Source: Euphorbia lathyris
Taxonomy: Eukaryota; Streptophyta; Magnoliopsida; Malpighiales; Euphorbiaceae
Direction: 5' to 3'
Length of the DNA stretch: 64,000 nucleotides
Assembly (NCBI RefSeq): GCF_963576675.1
Contig: NC_088919.1
Location: forward strand, 62,516,578-62,580,577
Part shown: piece after piece, positions 60,895 to 64,000 of the stretch
Position numbering within the stretch: the stretch's first letter is position 1
Layout of the letters: every line of letters starts with the position of its first letter
Program-made: the position numbers and the translations under genes
Notes under the pieces: model-generated
Seen by the model: the letters and a program-made list of their open reading frames with translations, nothing else
Database searches by the model: none
Told to the model about the DNA's origin: nothing

Positions 60895-62427
60895 GTTGTC
60901 TTCTCCACCCTAACTTTTTGCACATGTGCTTTATGGTTTTAGATGCAATGTAGGAATTTATTGCATATTTTAAGTGTGAGGGGGAGGGGTAGACAAACTT
61001 ACAAAAATTTGTATAATTTTTAAATTTTTGTTGCGTCATGTCTAGTTTAGTTTAGCGTTTTCAGGTTTTATTTATGCTTTATTCATTTTTTGCATGTTTA
61101 GGACCTAAAAATCGTGAACCTCCTTCGAATATAAACTTCGTTATTTGTTTTTAAGGGCTGAAAACCGAATCTAAGATTGCATGACAACTAGTTTAGGTGT
61201 AGGACACAATCCCTGTATCTGTAAAAGCATGAGCTAAAGTTCGCATTTAGACCCTACATTTGAAGAAATGCTAAAATCATTACTTAGGTAGATAACTTAA
61301 GAATTGAAGGCATGTGATATTAAACTTGAGTTTGGGGATAACTAGTAAGCACAAATTTGAAACCCAAGAATTGTGAGTTGAATTTGAGCCCAAGAGCGAA
61401 CATCAAAAAGCTCTTTTTCTTGACTTTTTTGTCTGAATGCTTTGACTTGTGGAAAGATTACAGATTTTGCACCTAATACTGAGTTGAACCTACATGCGAT
61501 GATTTAAGATGTTAAACGATGAATCAGCCTCACTAGAACTAACCTTTTTCTTTACCTTATTTTTTTCTTTTTCATCTACTTTAGGAAGCCCCTTTGAGCC
61601 TGTATTTTGTAGCTTGTAGTTTTTCTTTCGTTCTAACCCTTATTTTTGCAAACTATCACTTAGTTTGTTACCTAACTCGAGTTTTTCAAAGCTCACATTG
61701 AGTCTTTGTTTTCTTCTAAGCGCTTTATCTTTGTTTATGGCAACATAGTAGCAAGCCAAAAGGCTAAGAAGTGAATGAGCATTACTATCCCAAAAAAAAA
61801 AAAAAAGTAGAAAAGAAAAAGAAAAAGAGACGAAAAAAAAGGGGAGAACTCTATCTCCCAGTTCTTAAAATTAGAACGTCTCAGAAAAAAATATGAATAA
61901 AAAGCTCAATCACTCCACAATTTGCTAAAACCATTTTTAAACCTTGTTTTTCTAGCGCTAGAACTCCTAACCCTTGTTGTATCTTTAACCCTCTAACCAC
62001 ATTACAAACCCAATTCGAGGCTGTTTTTGATATCATCGGAGTCATATAGCATAGTAGAGGAACTCGGATGAACATACAAAATCAACGTAATCCTAAGCAA
62101 GAACATAAGCCGAGAGTAAACACTTTAGCCACTAAAATTGTGTGAATTGAGTGAACTACCTATGGTGAGGTGTTTTACTTAGCTATCCCCTTAAGCTCGT
62201 TTAATTGAACATGTGTCCTTTTTCTTAAACATATGACCTGTGATAATTGAAATGCGGCTTTTGGATATCGTGTCTCTACTTTGTAATTCCGAATGCATGT
62301 GACTATAGATGCTCAAAATTGTGTCAAGCACCTAGTAAAACCAGGAGGTCTCCTAGCTTGCTTGTGATTGCGGGTTTAGTTTTTTAGTTTACTTGGGGAC
62401 AAGTAAAGTTTTAAGTGCGAGGAGGTT
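60895..62427 (+). other. 3' non-coding region of the Athila-like element
   Basis: Contains a polypurine-like AAGTGTGAGGGGGAGGGG at about 60969-60986, A-rich stretches (61790-61850) and no open frame of note. Athila elements carry a degenerate env-like region here, but no env-like protein is recognisable. Confidence 0.55.
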
Positions 62428-63998
62428 TGATAGGGGTCAAAACCCCCTATCTTTGGGTACAGTTTTAGGATGGTTTTTAGCGTTATTTTCTGAATAAGCG
62501 AGCAATTCTCGCATTTATATGCTTTTGTATGAGTTAGTTAGAAATTGTATATGTTCTATTTACTTTTCGTTGTTTAGGCTCGTTTTCTGCTTATTTTAGG
62601 CAAATATGACCAAATTGGCATGTACGTTAAATTTCCATTATCTTTTATAGCTAATTGATCCGCCAAAAGTCGCACCAAACTGAGTGTTTACTCAAAATGA
62701 GCGATTGGCGGGTCAATTTAGCCTCGGAACTAATGTTATTTAGAGTTTTCGTGCATGTGCAGGCTAAAACAGGAATTAGTTCGGGTGAAAGTTGCGTTTC
62801 GGGACATCTAGCAGTCGCGCAAGGTGTTCTGGGCATTCCCGCTCGTCGAAATGGCCTTTTTGGGGCCGGATCGGCGAGCTGGCACTGCCAGCCCATCGAG
62901 CAGGCCCTTTATAGGCCAGCTCGTGTCGAGCTAGCCTGCAAAGGCCAGCTCACCAAGCTAGCTCACCCAGCTCGGCGAGCTGCCCTGTGGGAATCAGTCA
63001 AAAGACTGATTCCCGATCCCACAACGCCACGATCGACCCCACGTCTTCCCACCTGCAAAAGGATACGAATTAGGTCAGAAAGAGAGCCCGAACCGCGTCT
63101 ATAAATAGGATTTTCTAAATGTAAAATAGATATCTTTTATCTTTGTAAAAACCTAAGCTTCCACCTTGAGAAATCCTCTCCACCTTCTCCATCTCCTTCA
63201 ACCTCCATTGAAGACACCTCCGAAGCTCCATTCATCGAGGATTGCTCAAGTTCCATCCTTAAGTCCTAGGAAGACGCCTGCATTGGTAGACAGGTTCCCT
63301 GAAAGGGATTTTTCTTCTTTTATATTATGTCTAGCCTCTGATCCATGTTATGAATCCTAGGCTCATTGTATCTTCGTGACAATACTTTTTCATCTTTAAT
63401 ATATATTATAGTTTTGTTTGTTCAATTGTTTTATTGCTTAAATCTTTGTCTTACGCTTTGTTTGATTGGTTTAACTCATTCGATAATCCCAAAATTAAGT
63501 TGGCACATATTGCGAGCTGAATCTGACCTAGTCAGTGCCTATACGATTGACGACCCTATAGATGATTAAGCCCAAATTGCTGAGCCTTAGAGATAGTTTC
63601 GGCCTTATAAGGGAATCACGAACTAGGGACCTCAAGAGGATAGGTATGGTTAATCGCCTCGGACACAAGTGACTTAGATTAGGTTTTAATTCTGTTGTCT
63701 GAATAATCTATTTTCCTTTATTATCGTATCACCTCATGTTCCTTCGGGTAATTACATTGGTAAAAGATCACCTAGGAGTAGAATAACTTAGATAGGAGTA
63801 GAAGTAACTTAATTAGGAGTAGGCTAATTTAATCAAAACCAATTCAAACCCCCCATAGCCTAGATAACACCTGAGACCAAGTAGCTCGATACTTGCAGGA
63901 ATAAATCCTGTGGATTCGATACCTGGACTTGTCCAGATTTTATTACTTGATAACGATGGGGTACACTTATCCCTTAGTGAGCCTTCTACGGAGGCGCA
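62428..63998 (+). repeat. 3' LTR of the Athila-like element
   Basis: About 1571 bp. It differs from the 5' LTR mainly by an additional block near 62880-62930 (GAGCTGGC/GCCAGC motifs). The LTR end falls two bases before the window edge. Confidence 0.86.
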
Positions 63999-64000
63999 TC

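Larger units (their letters stand above)
58295..63998 (+). mobile_element. Athila-like Ty3/gypsy element with internal deletion
   Basis: LTRs at 58295-59819 and 62428-63998 (TGATAGGGGTCA...GGAGGCGCA). The primer-binding site TGGCGCCGTTGCCGGGGA (from about 59829) is the type known from Athila elements (tRNA-Asp). The polypurine tract before the 3' LTR reads AAGTGCGAGGAGG. The interior is only 2.6 kb and contains the gag N-terminus fused to the integrase C-terminus, so most of gag, protease, RT, RNase H and the integrase core are missing. A target duplication is not evident: the 5 bases before the first LTR are TATAT and the window ends two bases after the second LTR, which read TC. Confidence 0.87.

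Noticed and set aside
58295..63998. 5-bp target duplication for the Athila-like element
   Set aside because: The left flank TATAT does not agree with the TC seen after the right LTR before the window ends, so no duplication is claimed.

Overview
This is a window of plant nuclear DNA, almost certainly from a eudicot: AT-rich, with spliced genes and a dense set of plant mobile elements (L1-type LINEs, a SINE that looks like the Au family, an Ogre/Tat-type and an Athila-type Ty3/gypsy element, a hAT MITE, Mutator-like MITEs). The species cannot be named from the sequence. Only one gene looks like an intact host gene: a secreted subtilisin-like protease (subtilase, SBT5/AIR3-like) on the + strand at 12618-21825. 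Its 11 exons join without a frame break into 766 residues, with all four active-site residues present.

Layout. 1-7250: remains of a minus-strand LINE (ORF1, endonuclease, reverse transcriptase, zinc-binding domain). It is broken by a SINE (1392-1583) and a 2.03-kb solo LTR (2847-4879). 7252-12706: a 2.7-kb direct duplication of the subtilase promoter plus exon 1. The upstream copy is a frameshifted stump and the downstream copy drives the real gene. 12618-21825: the subtilase gene, whose long introns hold MITEs. 22409-23805: a large foldback palindrome built of smaller palindromes. 24135-24624: a MITE with a 9-bp target-site duplication (TSD). 24854-31139: a full-length plus-strand LINE with a perfect 17-bp TSD and five inactivating changes.

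31157-51745 is a three-level nest. A LINE 3' fragment (RNase H domain) is split by a 312-bp hAT MITE (8-bp TSD). The MITE is in turn split by a 19.5-kb Ogre-like retrotransposon (31796-51320; 5-bp TSD; LTRs of about 2.8 kb). This retrotransposon lies on the minus strand. It has a single-frame gag-pro-pol of about 2450 codons with four nonsense codons and no frameshift. Its gag region carries four repeated gag-like modules. Between pol and the 3' LTR it carries a spliced gene on the opposite strand, with its own TATA box, encoding a plant mobile domain (PMD) protein.

51898-55174: a non-autonomous Mutator-like element (9-bp TSD, TIRs of about 113 bp). Its internal palindrome was split by a 1540-bp solo LTR. 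55750-57860: a truncated gypsy element (5' part and gag). 58295-63998: an Athila-like element with both LTRs but an internal deletion that joins the gag N-terminus to the integrase C-terminus.

The insertions can be ordered because reading frames or palindromes become continuous when the inserted DNA and one TSD copy are ignored. The protein-coding transposon genes are mostly dead. Only the subtilase, and possibly the antisense PMD gene, are candidates for function.
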